64,000 nucleotides of DNA from JAJPHF01 sp035293805 (GTDB taxonomy: Bacteria; Chloroflexota; UBA6077; JAJPHF01), in contig DATGMD010000038.1 of the NCBI GenBank assembly GCA_035293805.1, forward strand, positions 1-64,000. Reading direction: 5' to 3'. Both the position numbers and the translations under genes were made by a program. Shown here one piece after another: positions 33,102 through 42,184 of the stretch (positions are counted from its first letter, which is position 1; every line of letters starts with the position of its first letter). The notes under the pieces were generated by a model. The model worked only from the letters and a program-made list of their open reading frames with translations, was not told the DNA's origin and made no database searches.

Positions 33102-33422
33102 CGCGGCAGCGCGGCGGCGCCCAGTGGCATCCACGAAAGTAGGTCGCGGTTATCTACTTTCGGCGGGGTAAGACCCTCCCCCAATAGCCGACCACGCGAT
33201 CTCGGCTCGGTACACATTCTGCTTGGTTCCCGCCGATAATACCTTTGTATAGATATAGTCTGGTCCCGCGGCCGGCGCGTTGCGCCGCGTCTTCCTGTGC
33301 CAGTGGCCTCGATCCCTGCCAAACGGCGTCCCGTTGGGGGCGCCTCGCCGGCGACGCGCGGCGAGACTCGACAGGCGCGCAGGATCGTCGGCGGCGCAGC
33401 GCACCGGCAGGGCCCCGGAGCG
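33102..33422. promoter_or_regulatory. Intergenic region before the split kinase gene
   Basis: About 320 bases with no convincing gene. CGAAAGTAG (33134-33142) and CTACTTTCG (33154-33162) form a 9-bp hairpin with an 11-base loop. An A/T-rich stretch around 33220-33258 holds TTGGTT followed 17 bases later by TGTATA, a weak promoter candidate for the kinase gene. Nothing else stands out. Confidence 0.3.
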
Positions 33423-33600
33423 ATGGTGAGCGATCGGCACGGCGACGAGCGCCCCGCCTCCGTCCCCGCCCGCGCGCCGGCGCCCCCCGTTCGGGCCGGC
33501 AACCGCCCGGCCGGCCCCTGGCAGATGGCCTGCCGGCTGACGACCTCGTTCGCGACGCAGGTGGCGGTCCTGTTCGTCGTGGCGCTGTTGGCATCACTAG
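33423..33600 (+). pseudogene. Hybrid histidine kinase, 5' part, interrupted by an insertion sequence
   Basis: The ATG at 33423 (GGAG upstream) begins a short cytoplasmic segment MVSDRHGDERPAS and the first membrane helix LTTSFATQVAVLFVVALLAS. The frame breaks at the CTAG target site, where an IS4-superfamily element is inserted. Joining base 33600 to 34942 restores one frame (LASLGLALAYTRAQ) and a kinase of 956 residues. Confidence 0.8.
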
Positions 33601-34941
33601 CGTAGATTCCGCAGTTCAAACTTACGCCACCAGGCGCACCACCCGGCGGGTCCAGGGTAAGCGCCAATGCTGCGGCGGGGCCGGGTTCAACGGCGTGAGA
33701 TAGAGCGTGTGGCGCTTCTGGCGGAACGTCCCGAGGCCGTCGACCCGCAGGGCCCGGAAGGCGTACGGCTCCCGGATGACGGGTGGCCGGGCGGCGGCTT
33801 CGCGGATCTGGAGCCCGATGGCGAGGTTGCGAGCCAGCAGCCGGAAGCCGACCGCCACGCGGTTCGGATGCAGCCGGGTGCTCACCAGGTGATCGAGATC
33901 GTGCCCATTCACGAGTTCGTCCAAGGCCTGCTCCACGCGCCAGCGCTGGCGATAGAGGGCGGCGAGCTGCCGGGGGCCGCGCCCCTGGATACTGGTCACG
34001 TACACCCAGGGCCCCCGCCGGTCCGTGGGCGTGCGAGCGCGCAGCGCGAGCAGCTGCAGCCGCGTATCCCAGGGGCAGAAGCCGAGGCGGATGGCTCCCT
34101 GCTCGCGCAGCCACCGCTGTTGCTGCCCGGTGAGGGCCGCCAGGCGCGTGCGCACCGGGGCCGAGCGCGCAAAGCCGAGGATGAATGGCACGCGCGCGTC
34201 GAGCAGCGCGGCGACGGCAGCGCGGCTGGTGAAGCCGCAATCGGCTACCACCCCGGCGAGGCGCCGACCGAGCAGGCGGCGTAAGTGGCGGGCCAGCACG
34301 GCCGTCAGGCGGGAGTCCCGGGCATGGCCGCGCAGCAGGACGCACGTGATGATCTGGCCTGTGTCGGTATCCACGGCCAGATACAGCCGATAGCCGCGCA
34401 GGCGCCGACTGTGCGTGCCCGACCAGCCCTTGCGGAGCTCGTCGCGCTTGCCCCGCCCCCAATACGGCAGCTGGTGACTGTCCAAGGCGGCCCATACGCG
34501 ACCCGAGCGGCGGGGTAGTTCAGCCAGGTACGCGGCTTCCACCGCCCGGCGGACCGCCTGGGCCGGGAAGTAGCGCAGACTGCGGCGCAGCGTCTCGGCG
34601 GTCGGCAGGGCCGGCAGCCCCAGCAGCGCGGCCAAGAGCGGCTCCTGGAGCAGGCTCAGGTGATACGGCCGGCCGCTCCCCCGCCAGGCGAGCACGAGCC
34701 ACAGCAGGCTGAGGATCAGCGTGGAGAGCCCGCGCTTGCGCTGAGCGAGCCAGCGCTCCAACCCGAGCGACTGCGTGTAGCTGAATAGCCGGGCGAGCGG
34801 CACGGCGTTGGTGGGCTGCGCGGCAGCCGGTGGGCACGCTACACTGCTCATGAGGATTCGGCTCCTGCGGTGGAGGTGAGAGACCCCCAGGATGCCGGAT
34901 CCTTTTTCTGGCCGCAACTCCAGTTGTGGAATCTACGCTAG
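33597..34941. mobile_element. Insertion sequence of IS4 superfamily (IS701-like target site)
   Basis: The element occupies 33601-34937 (1337 bases). Its ends begin CGTAGATTCC on both sides in inverted orientation, with weaker similarity for about 15 further bases. It is flanked by 4-base direct repeats CTAG (33597-33600, 34938-34941), the YTAR-type target duplication known for IS701-like elements. It carries one complete transposase gene, so it may still be mobile. Confidence 0.85.
33622..34851 (-). CDS. IS4-superfamily DDE transposase
   Basis: The 409-residue transposase shows the acidic triad context: WAALDSHQLPYWGRGKRDEL near residue 121-140, AGVVADCGFTSRAAVAALLD near 197, and the Y-R-E signature LYRQRWRVEQALDELVNGHD near 293. 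GYRLYLAVDTDTGQIITCVL lies between them. The C-terminus is basic (LPWTRRVVRLVA). The ATG at 34851 is preferred; the frame is open to 34917. It sits inside the 1337-base IS and reads opposite to the interrupted kinase. Confidence 0.9.
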   Translation of the reverse strand: MSSVACPPAAAQPTNAVPLARLFSYTQSLGLERWLAQRKRGLSTLILSLLWLVLAWRGSGRPYHLSLLQEPLLAALLGLPALPTAETLRRSLRYFPAQAVRRAVEAAYLAELPRRSGRVWAALDSHQLPYWGRGKRDELRKGWSGTHSRRLRGYRLYLAVDTDTGQIITCVLLRGHARDSRLTAVLARHLRRLLGRRLAGVVADCGFTSRAAVAALLDARVPFILGFARSAPVRTRLAALTGQQQRWLREQGAIRLGFCPWDTRLQLLALRARTPTDRRGPWVYVTSIQGRGPRQLAALYRQRWRVEQALDELVNGHDLDHLVSTRLHPNRVAVGFRLLARNLAIGLQIREAAARPPVIREPYAFRALRVDGLGTFRQKRHTLYLTPLNPAPPQHWRLPWTRRVVRLVA

Positions 34942-37634
34942 GGCTGGCGCTCGCTTATACCCGCGCCCAGGTGATCGAGTACGAGGCCCGGGGGGCGCGC
35001 AATCTCCTGATCCTCACGGAGGGCGCGGCGGGCGACGTCGCCGAGGTGCTGGCCGAAGCTCAGCGCACGGCCGCCACGGCAGCCGGCTTGCCGGGCTTCT
35101 GGGACGGCACGGACGCCGACCGCGACGCCTTGCTCGCCGCGCTCGCCGCGCCGCAGCCGATGTTCGCCTCGCTGCTCTACTTCACCTCGGACCTCCAGCA
35201 GCACGGCATCTCCGACTACCAGCCGGGGGCCGAGCGGCCCGACATGGCCAGCCGGCCGTATGCTCAGGCGGCCGTGGCGAGCGGCCAATTCACCGTCGGG
35301 CGTGAGATCGTCGAGGGGCGCAGCTCCCGCGAGCTGGTGCTCCCGCTCGTCGTCCCGATCCGCGAGGCGCGGGCGCCGTTCCGTGCCGGGTTTGTCATGG
35401 TAGCGCTGCGCCTGGCGCGGCTGCCGACGATCTGGGCCGACCTGGGCCTGCCGGCCGGGGCGCTGGTGACGCTGGCGGACGGCGCCGAGGGGCGCATCCT
35501 GACGGGCTCCGGCGCGGACACCGCCGTGGGCGGGACACTGAGCCCGTCACAGCAGGCAGGGCTGCAGGCCGGGCAAGGGACACGGTTCGGCGTTGGGCGG
35601 GACGGCGTCGCCGAGTTGTTCGCCTACGCGCCGGTCGCCGATACGCCGTGGGTCGTGACCGCCGCGTATCCCACCGCCGCGGTCCTCGACCCGATCTACG
35701 CCGCGGCCGCACGGCAAGCGATTCCGGCCGTCGCCATTTCGGGCGCAATCTTCCTGGCGCTGTTGCTCTTATGGCGGCGCCAGGCGTGGCGGCTCCACGC
35801 GCTGCAAGCGGCCGCCGCCCGCTGGACGCGGGGCGAGTGGGCCTATCGCGCGGGCGTGCGCGGCACGGACGAGCTGGGGCAACTGGGCGCCGCCTTCGAC
35901 GCGATGGCCGAGCGGCTCCAGGCCACGGTGGGCGAGCTGGAACGAGCGGTCGCGCGCGAGCGCGCGTCGGCGCAGGCCGCGACCGAGGCCTCGCGCGCCA
36001 AGAGCGATTTTCTCGCCACCATGAGCCACGAGCTGCGCACACCGCTCCACGCCGTAATCGGCATGACAGGCTTGCTCCTCGACACGCCGCTGGCGCCGGA
36101 CCAGCGCGAGTACGGCGAGGCGGTCCGCCGCTCGGGCGAAACGCTGCTCGGCCTGATCGACGACGTGTTGGACTTCTCGAAGATCGAGGCGGGGCGGCTC
36201 GATCTAGAGGCCGTGGACTTCGCCATCCACGTCGTCGTCGAGCGGGCCGTCGGCGGGCTCGCGGAGGCGGCGCACGCGAAGGGGCTGGAGCTGCACGCGA
36301 TCGTGGACGCGGACGTGCCGGCCCGCGTGCAGGGCGACCCCACGCGGCTGGGCCAGGTGATCACCAACCTCGTCGGCAACGCCGTCAAGTTCACCGCCAG
36401 CGGCACCGTGCTGCTGCGAGCGCGGCGGGCTGGGGCCAGCAACGCGACGACCGTTCGCTTCGAGGTGACGGACACGGGCATCGGCATCGCTCCCGAGGCC
36501 CAGACGCGGCTGTTCACCGCCTTCAGCCAGGCCGACAGCTCGACGACGCGCCGCTACGGCGGCACCGGCCTGGGCCTGGCGATCGCCAAGCGGCTGGTCG
36601 AGCTGATGGGCGGGGCGATCGGCGTGGAGAGCGTGCCGGGCGAGGGCAGTACCTTCTGGTTCACCGTGCCGTTCGGGCCGGCGGCGGCCAGCCCGGCCGC
36701 CGCGCCGCGTCCGGAGGCCGCGCTCGCCGGGCGGCCGGCGCCGGGAGCGGCGGAGCCCGCCGCGGGGCCGCGCATCCTCGTCGTGGAGGACGTGGCGCTC
36801 AATCAGCAGGTGGCGCGGGGCATGCTCGCGAAGCTTGGCTACCCGAGCGACGTGGCGGCGAACGGGCGCGCAGCGCTCGACGCGCTGGAGCGGAGGGGCT
36901 ACGCGGCGATCCTGATGGACTTGCAGATGCCGGAGATGGACGGCTTCGCGGCCACGGCCGAGGTGCGCCGCCGCGAGGGCACGGCCCGCCACACGCCGAT
37001 CATCGCCGTGACCGCGAACGCGCTGGCAGGCGACCGCGAGCGCTGCCTGGCGGCCGGCATGGACGACTACGTGGCGAAGCCCGTGCGCGTCGAGGGGCTG
37101 GCGCGGGTCCTGCGCCGCTGGGTACCGCCGACGGCGGCGCTAGAGGCCCTGCTGGCGGCCGCCCCGCCCGACGCGGCCCCGACTGGCGCCGGCCCGCTGC
37201 CCGTCGAGAGCAACACGGCCCCGCCGGACGGCGAGGCGGGCGGGGCGGCGCGGGCCTCGGCCGCGTCGCCCCCGGTCGTCGACGAGGCCGCCCTGGCCCG
37301 CCTCGCGGCGCTGCGCCCCCAGGGGCCGGACCCCGTACCGGAATACGTCGCCCTCTTCCTCGACGAGGCGCCGGCCCAGCTTGCCGCCGTCCACGCCGCC
37401 CTGGCGACGACCGATGCGGATGCGGTGCGGCGGGCGGCGCACGCGCTGAAGGGCAGCGCCCGCACGATCGGCGCGGCGGAGCTGGCGGCGCTCGCCGAGC
37501 AGATCGAGCGCCACGCGCGCGCCGGCGCGCTAGCCGCCGCGGCGAGCCAGGCCCCCGCCCTCGACGCCGCCTTCGCCCGCGCCCGCGCGGCCTTCGTCGC
37601 ACGGCGCGACGGCAGCCCGATCGCGCCGTCGTAG
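34938..37634 (+). pseudogene. Hybrid histidine kinase, 3' part (HAMP, HisKA, HATPase, REC, HPt)
   Basis: This encodes the extracellular sensor region, a second membrane helix (IPAVAISGAIFLALLLLW), HAMP (LQAAAARWTRGEW to AAFDAMAERLQ), HisKA with the phosphoacceptor in DFLATMSHELRTPLHAVIGM, HATPase (NLVGNAVKFT, GGTGLGLAIAKRLVELMGG), a receiver domain (ILVVEDVALNQQVA; phospho-Asp in ILMDLQMPEMDGF) and an HPt domain (RRAAHALKGSARTIGA). The whole signalling core is intact. The IS end supplies an in-frame GTG at 34926, so a 902-residue protein lacking the first membrane helix could be made if transcribed. Confidence 0.85.
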
Positions 37635-37805
37635 CCCCTGACCTCCCGCTTGGCCGTCGCGTTCGCGCCCCGCCTGGCCAGTAGCTGCAAGCTAGAAGCC
37701 CATGGACGGCGCTTGACAGCCTGCCCGCGGCGTGCCATGCTGAGCGCGCTCGGTTGGTGCGCGACCGACGGCCGCCCGCCGGCGATGGCCCGCAGGAGGT
37801 GCCGC

Positions 37806-38624
37806 ATGCCCCCGCAGACGATCGCGGAGCTAGCCCGCCTCGCTCCCGACACCTACGCCTTCCGTTACGAGAACCACACCGCGCTGTTCATCGTCACCGA
37901 CGAGGGCGTGATCCTCGCCGATCCCATCGGGCAGCACAACCCGCGCACGCCGTACGTGCTGAAGGAGGCGATTCGCAGCCTGACCGACCAGCCGGTGCGG
38001 TACGTCCTCTATAGCCACTGGGGCGCCGACCACGGCATGGGCGGCGCGGTGTTCGCCGACACCGCGCGGTTCGTGAGCCACCGCAACGCGGCGGACAAGA
38101 TCGCCGCGGCAAACGATCCCACCTCGCCCGTGCCCGACCTGACGTTCGACGACCACCTGACCCTCGCCCTGGGCGGCAAGACCGTCGAGCTGTACGCCGC
38201 CGAGCTGTCGCCGCGCGACGACTACGTCATCCTGCACTACCCCGCCGGCAAGGTCGTCATGGCGGTGGACTTCGTGCAGCCCGAGAACGTGCCGTTCCGC
38301 ACGATGGTCGGCCACCCCGATTGGACGGCGCGGCGCCTGCAGTGGCTGCACGACACGCTGGACTTCGACACGGTCGTCTCCGGCCACGCCAGCCCGCGCA
38401 TCACCGGCACCCGCGAGGACGTGCTGGAGGCGCGCGGCTACCTGCTGGCGCTCTCCGACGCCGTGGAGGCCGCGCAGGCGAAGGGCTACGCCGACAATTC
38501 GCCGGAGATGCAGGCTGCCGTGCGCGAGGCGCTCACGCCAAAATACGGCAAGTGGCGGCGCTTCGACGAGTTCCTGGCGCTGAACGTCGAGGGCCTGCTG
38601 CGCTGGCGGCAGGAGACGCCGTGA
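37806..38624 (+). CDS. Divergent MBL-fold protein with incomplete metal site
   Basis: The 272-residue protein has the metallo-beta-lactamase fold (YRYENHTALFIVTDEGVILA is FRYENHTALFIVTDEGVILA at residues about 19-38; DPIGQHNPRTPYVLKEAIRS after it). The usual HxHxDH motif reads SHWGADHGMGG, so the second His is Gly. The GxxHTxGD segment is replaced by AAELSPRDDYVILHYPAGKV, and only the last VVSGHASP His remains. Zinc binding is therefore probably weakened or reduced to one metal. AGGAGG lies six bases before the ATG at 37806. The amidohydrolase gene follows after 67 bases on the same strand. Confidence 0.75.
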   Translation: MPPQTIAELARLAPDTYAFRYENHTALFIVTDEGVILADPIGQHNPRTPYVLKEAIRSLTDQPVRYVLYSHWGADHGMGGAVFADTARFVSHRNAADKIAAANDPTSPVPDLTFDDHLTLALGGKTVELYAAELSPRDDYVILHYPAGKVVMAVDFVQPENVPFRTMVGHPDWTARRLQWLHDTLDFDTVVSGHASPRITGTREDVLEARGYLLALSDAVEAAQAKGYADNSPEMQAAVREALTPKYGKWRRFDEFLALNVEGLLRWRQETP

Positions 38625-38691
38625 CGTAGCGCCGTTGGGCGCCGGGGCGGGTTCCCCGTCGGGTGATCCAGGCGGGAGTGCGGAGGCAATC

Positions 38692-39996
38692 ATGGCGAGT
38701 GGTGGACAGATGCTGGTGATCCAGGGCGGGACGCTGATCGACGGCTCGGGGCGCGACGCCGTGCCGAACGAGGCGCTGGTGATCGAGGGCCAGCGCATCC
38801 GCAGCGTGGGGCCGCTGCCCCCCGACATCGAGCCGCGCGACACTGCGCACGTGCAGGTGATCGACGCCGCGGGCCAGTGGATCATGCCGGGGCTGATCGA
38901 CGCCCACACCCACCTGTCGTACGGCTACCCGCACCTGCCGGGCGAGGGCAAGGGGCGGGGCACCACGCGGCCCGAGCTGGGCACGCTGAAGGCGGCGCGC
39001 AGCGCCCAGCAGGTGCTGCGGTCGGGCGTGACCAGCATCTGCGTGCCGGGCGGCACGTGGTTCACCGACGTGGGCGTGCGCGACGCGATCAAGCTGGGGC
39101 TGATCGAGGGGCCGCGCATCCACTGCGCCGGCCGCATGCTCATCACCTATGGCAGCATCGAGGACGACGAGCCGTCGTGGGTGGGCACGCCCGACCACGG
39201 CGTCGGCGTGCTGTGCAACAGCGCCGCCGAGATGGTCACGGAGGCGCGGCGCCAGCTCAAGCACGGCGTGAACTTCATCAAGATGGCCGACAGCCGCTCG
39301 GGCGACGTGCAGACGCTCGCCCGGGAGGAGATCGCGGCCGTCGTGCAGGAGGCGCACCGCCGCAACGCCCGCGTCGCCATCCACTCGCGCGGCTCGGCCT
39401 CGACCCGCGCGGCGGCCGAGGCGGGTGTCGACTGGATCGTCCACGCGGACCTGGCCACCGAGGCCGACCTCGACGCGGTCGCCGCGGCCGACATCCCCAT
39501 CGTGCCGACGATGACCTTCCTGGCGACGGTGGAAGAGGCCGGCGGCCGCTACGGCCAGGACGTGATCCAGCTCGACGTGAGCCGCATGAAGCGCCACTTC
39601 GAGGCGCTCATCCGTGTCGTCGAGGGCGCCCGCCAGCGCGGCATCAAGCTGCTGCTCGGCACGGACACCGGCAACAACTTCTTCATGCCGTTCGGGGCGA
39701 TGCACGCGAAGGAGCTGGAGATCTTCGTGCGCTACTGCGGCTACACGCCGTTGGAGGCCATCGCCGCCGCCACGCGCGACAACGCCTTTGCCGTGGGGCT
39801 GCCAAACGACGTGGGCGTGCTGGAGCCCGGCCGGCTCGCCGACGTGCTGATCCTGACGCACGACCCGCTGGCCGACATCCGCGTGCTGCAAGGCGGCGAG
39901 CACCTGGCGTACGTCATCAAGGATGGCAGGGTCGTGGACCGCGGGGCGCCGCCGGCCGCGGCCGTGCCGCTGGCCTTCCAGCTAGCGACGGCCTGA
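38692..39996 (+). CDS. Amidohydrolase family protein
   Basis: The 434-residue metal-dependent hydrolase has the N-terminal metal motif MPGLIDAHTHLSYGY near residues 64-78, a probable bridging lysine in GVNFIKMADSRSGDV near 198, His ligands in RVAIHSRGS near 231 and DWIVHADLATEADL near 255, and the Asp in LLLGTDTGNNFFMP near 325. The C-terminal part, GRLADVLILTHDPLADIRVL with a final VIKDGRVVDRG, closes the small beta-domain. This is the subtype II amidohydrolase pattern seen in prolidase, imidazolonepropionase and pesticide hydrolases. GGAGG lies five bases before the ATG. The substrate is unknown. Confidence 0.9.
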   Translation: MASGGQMLVIQGGTLIDGSGRDAVPNEALVIEGQRIRSVGPLPPDIEPRDTAHVQVIDAAGQWIMPGLIDAHTHLSYGYPHLPGEGKGRGTTRPELGTLKAARSAQQVLRSGVTSICVPGGTWFTDVGVRDAIKLGLIEGPRIHCAGRMLITYGSIEDDEPSWVGTPDHGVGVLCNSAAEMVTEARRQLKHGVNFIKMADSRSGDVQTLAREEIAAVVQEAHRRNARVAIHSRGSASTRAAAEAGVDWIVHADLATEADLDAVAAADIPIVPTMTFLATVEEAGGRYGQDVIQLDVSRMKRHFEALIRVVEGARQRGIKLLLGTDTGNNFFMPFGAMHAKELEIFVRYCGYTPLEAIAAATRDNAFAVGLPNDVGVLEPGRLADVLILTHDPLADIRVLQGGEHLAYVIKDGRVVDRGAPPAAAVPLAFQLATA

Positions 39997-40093
39997 CGGA
40001 CTGCTATACTCCCCTCAGCATGACCCGGCGGGCGCCGCGGCCCGCCCGCGCTCGGCGGCGGCACGCTTGGCGAGCGCTCCAGCGGTGGAGTCC

Positions 40094-40296
40094 ATGATGG
40101 CGCAAACCACTTACGAAGCCCACCGGCGAGAGATCGACGAACGGATCCGGGCCCAGCTCGCCGACGACCGATGCCGAGACCGCCCCTCTTTCTGGACGAG
40201 TGCGTGGATCGGCGCCTCGCCGCCGCCCTCGCGCCTCCCGGCTTCGACGGCGTTCACTACGTCGAACCGCCACACCAACGTAGGCTAGCTGCTTAG
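40094..40296 (+). pseudogene. Decayed DUF5615 PIN-like toxin locus
   Basis: An ATG at 40094 opens a short frame MMAQTTYEAHRREIDERIRA that could be the remains of an antitoxin. In another frame, from an ATG at 40171, 41 residues begin MPRPPLFLDECVDRRLAAAL and continue APPGFDGVHYV, the N-terminal strand and first catalytic acid (LDEC) of DUF5615 PIN-like toxins, normally over 100 residues. The frame ends at 40296, four bases into the converging HyuB stop. I read it as a truncated, non-functional remnant. Confidence 0.45.
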
Positions 40297-42047
40297 CGTG
40301 CGCGTCGGGCGGCGCGCAGCGCGGCCGTCGCACCGGCATCGACGGCGCCGCTGGCCGGGTCGAGGACGACGCCGTACTGCTCGCGCGCGGCCTCGGCCGA
40401 GACGAACCCCTCCTGCACGTCGAGCTGCACGGCGGCGGGGTCGCGGTCCAGCGGGTCGCCCCAGCCGCCGCCGCCCGCGGTCAGCATGAGGGCCGTGGTG
40501 CCCGCGGGCACGGGGCGGCGGTGCAGGTTGCCGGGGGCGAAGTCGGCGTCGCCCGGGAAGCGCACCAGGCTCGCCGCGATCACCCCGGGCCCCCCACCCC
40601 ACAGGCCCCAGGGCGGGCAGCGGCGCCGGCCGCTGTTGCTGATGCCCCAGGTGCCCGCTACCAGGTTCGTCACCCGCATCTCCATGCCCAGCCCGCCGCG
40701 GTAGCGGCCGGGGCCGCCGGAGTCGGGGCGCAGGCCGCGGCGCTCGACGAGCACGGGGCACTTCAGCTCCATGTTCTCGATCGGCGCGTTGCGCACGTCG
40801 CCCTGGCAGACCGACACCGACGCCGACGCGCCGTCCTCCCACGGCCGACCGCCCCAGCCGCTGCCCTCGATGGACTGGAGCACGAACGGGCGGCCCGTCG
40901 CCGGATGGTCGCCGACGAAGATGACCGCGCCGCCCAGCGCGGCCGCGTGGGCGGCGGGGATCTGGTCGGGCAGCGCGGGGGCGAGCGCCCGGAGGATCGT
41001 GTCGACCACCGTCGGCACCGGCAGGCTCCAGGCGGCCATCGTCGCCGGGAAGCGCGCCATCATCAGGTTGCCTTCCTGGATCTCCACCCTCAGCGCGCGG
41101 AACGAGCCCTCGTTCACCGCCTCCAGCGGCGTGGTGATGGCCTTGTAGGCGACGTAGGCCGCCGCGAGGGTGCGCGAGTTGATCGGACCGCGCCGCTGCG
41201 CCGAGCAGCCGGTCAGGTCGATGGTCATGTCGCTGCCGGCGATGACGACGCGCGCCTTGATCGGCACGGGGTCGTCGAGGTCCACCAGGTCGCTGTCGAA
41301 GGCCGCTTCGGCCTCGTAGGTGCCGTCGGGGAAGCGCGCCACGACGGCGCGGCAGCGCGCCTCCGTCTCGTCGAAGATCTGCTCGACGCAGGCGCGCGTC
41401 GTGGCCGGGCCGTAGCGGCCGAGCAGCTCCCCGAGCCGGCGCTCGGCCAGGCGGCAGGCGGCCAGCTGCGACCGCAGGTCGCCCATCGACGACTCGGGGT
41501 AGCGCACGTTGTCGCGGATCAGCCGCAGCACCTTCTCGTCGGGCACGCCACGCTCGTACAGCTTGATCTGGTCGAGCTGCAACCCCTCCATCCAGGGATC
41601 GGCCACGCCGCCCGCGCCGCCGAAGCCGGTGCTCAGGCCGCCCACGTCCACCCAGTGCGCGCGCACGATGGCGAAGCCCACCAGCTCGTCCGCGAAGAAG
41701 CACGGCGTGTAGATGCAGACGTTGTTGAGGTGCTGGCCGGCGACGCGCTGGTGGTTGGTGATGAGCACGTCGCCGGGCGCGAACCCGTCGCGGCCGTAGC
41801 GGGCCACGCCGTCCTGGATGATCACGCCGAGGTCGGCCACGAAGTGCGACACGCCGCCCAGGTTCTGCGACAGCAGCCGGCCGTCCACGTCGAGGAGGGC
41901 GCAGCAGTAGTCGCGCACCTCGTAGATCATCATGTTGTAGGAGGTGCGCTGGAGGTCGAGTGACATCTCGTTGGCGATGGCCGGCAGGGCGTTGCGGATG
42001 ACCTCCAGGGTCACCGGATCGAGCCGGGTGGCGGGCGGGCTAGCCAT
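40293..42047 (-). CDS. Hydantoinase B/oxoprolinase family protein (HyuB)
   Basis: The 584-residue protein has the HyuB pattern: LDPVTLEVIRNALPAIANEM at residues 9-28, DYCCALLDVDGRLLSQNLGG near 47-66, GDVLITNHQRVAGQHLNNVC near 92, the DMTIDLTGCSAQRRGPINS region near 275, and a Gly-rich C-terminal SGRRRCPPWGLWGGG segment. HyuB normally pairs with HyuA to open hydantoins or 5-oxoproline with ATP; no HyuA gene is adjacent. AGGAG precedes the ATG. It shares strand with the enoyl-CoA hydratase and dienelactone hydrolase genes upstream, so a catabolic operon is plausible. Confidence 0.88.
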   Translation of the reverse strand: MASPPATRLDPVTLEVIRNALPAIANEMSLDLQRTSYNMMIYEVRDYCCALLDVDGRLLSQNLGGVSHFVADLGVIIQDGVARYGRDGFAPGDVLITNHQRVAGQHLNNVCIYTPCFFADELVGFAIVRAHWVDVGGLSTGFGGAGGVADPWMEGLQLDQIKLYERGVPDEKVLRLIRDNVRYPESSMGDLRSQLAACRLAERRLGELLGRYGPATTRACVEQIFDETEARCRAVVARFPDGTYEAEAAFDSDLVDLDDPVPIKARVVIAGSDMTIDLTGCSAQRRGPINSRTLAAAYVAYKAITTPLEAVNEGSFRALRVEIQEGNLMMARFPATMAAWSLPVPTVVDTILRALAPALPDQIPAAHAAALGGAVIFVGDHPATGRPFVLQSIEGSGWGGRPWEDGASASVSVCQGDVRNAPIENMELKCPVLVERRGLRPDSGGPGRYRGGLGMEMRVTNLVAGTWGISNSGRRRCPPWGLWGGGPGVIAASLVRFPGDADFAPGNLHRRPVPAGTTALMLTAGGGGWGDPLDRDPAAVQLDVQEGFVSAEAAREQYGVVLDPASGAVDAGATAALRAARRAR

Positions 42048-42184
42048 GCGTCTCTCCTACGCTTGGACCGGGGCTTTCGCCGGGCGGGGGTGGGGCTGTG
42101 GCCTCACCCCCGCCTGCTATCCCCCGAGGGCCGGGCTGCCGGGGCGCCTGCTCCACCGAGGCGCGGCCGGCGCGCTCGGCGCCG

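Noticed and set aside
35648..37684. A long plus-strand frame overlapping the hybrid kinase
   Set aside because: The kinase frame carries all HisKA, HATPase, REC and HPt motifs. The alternative is low-complexity Arg/Gly.
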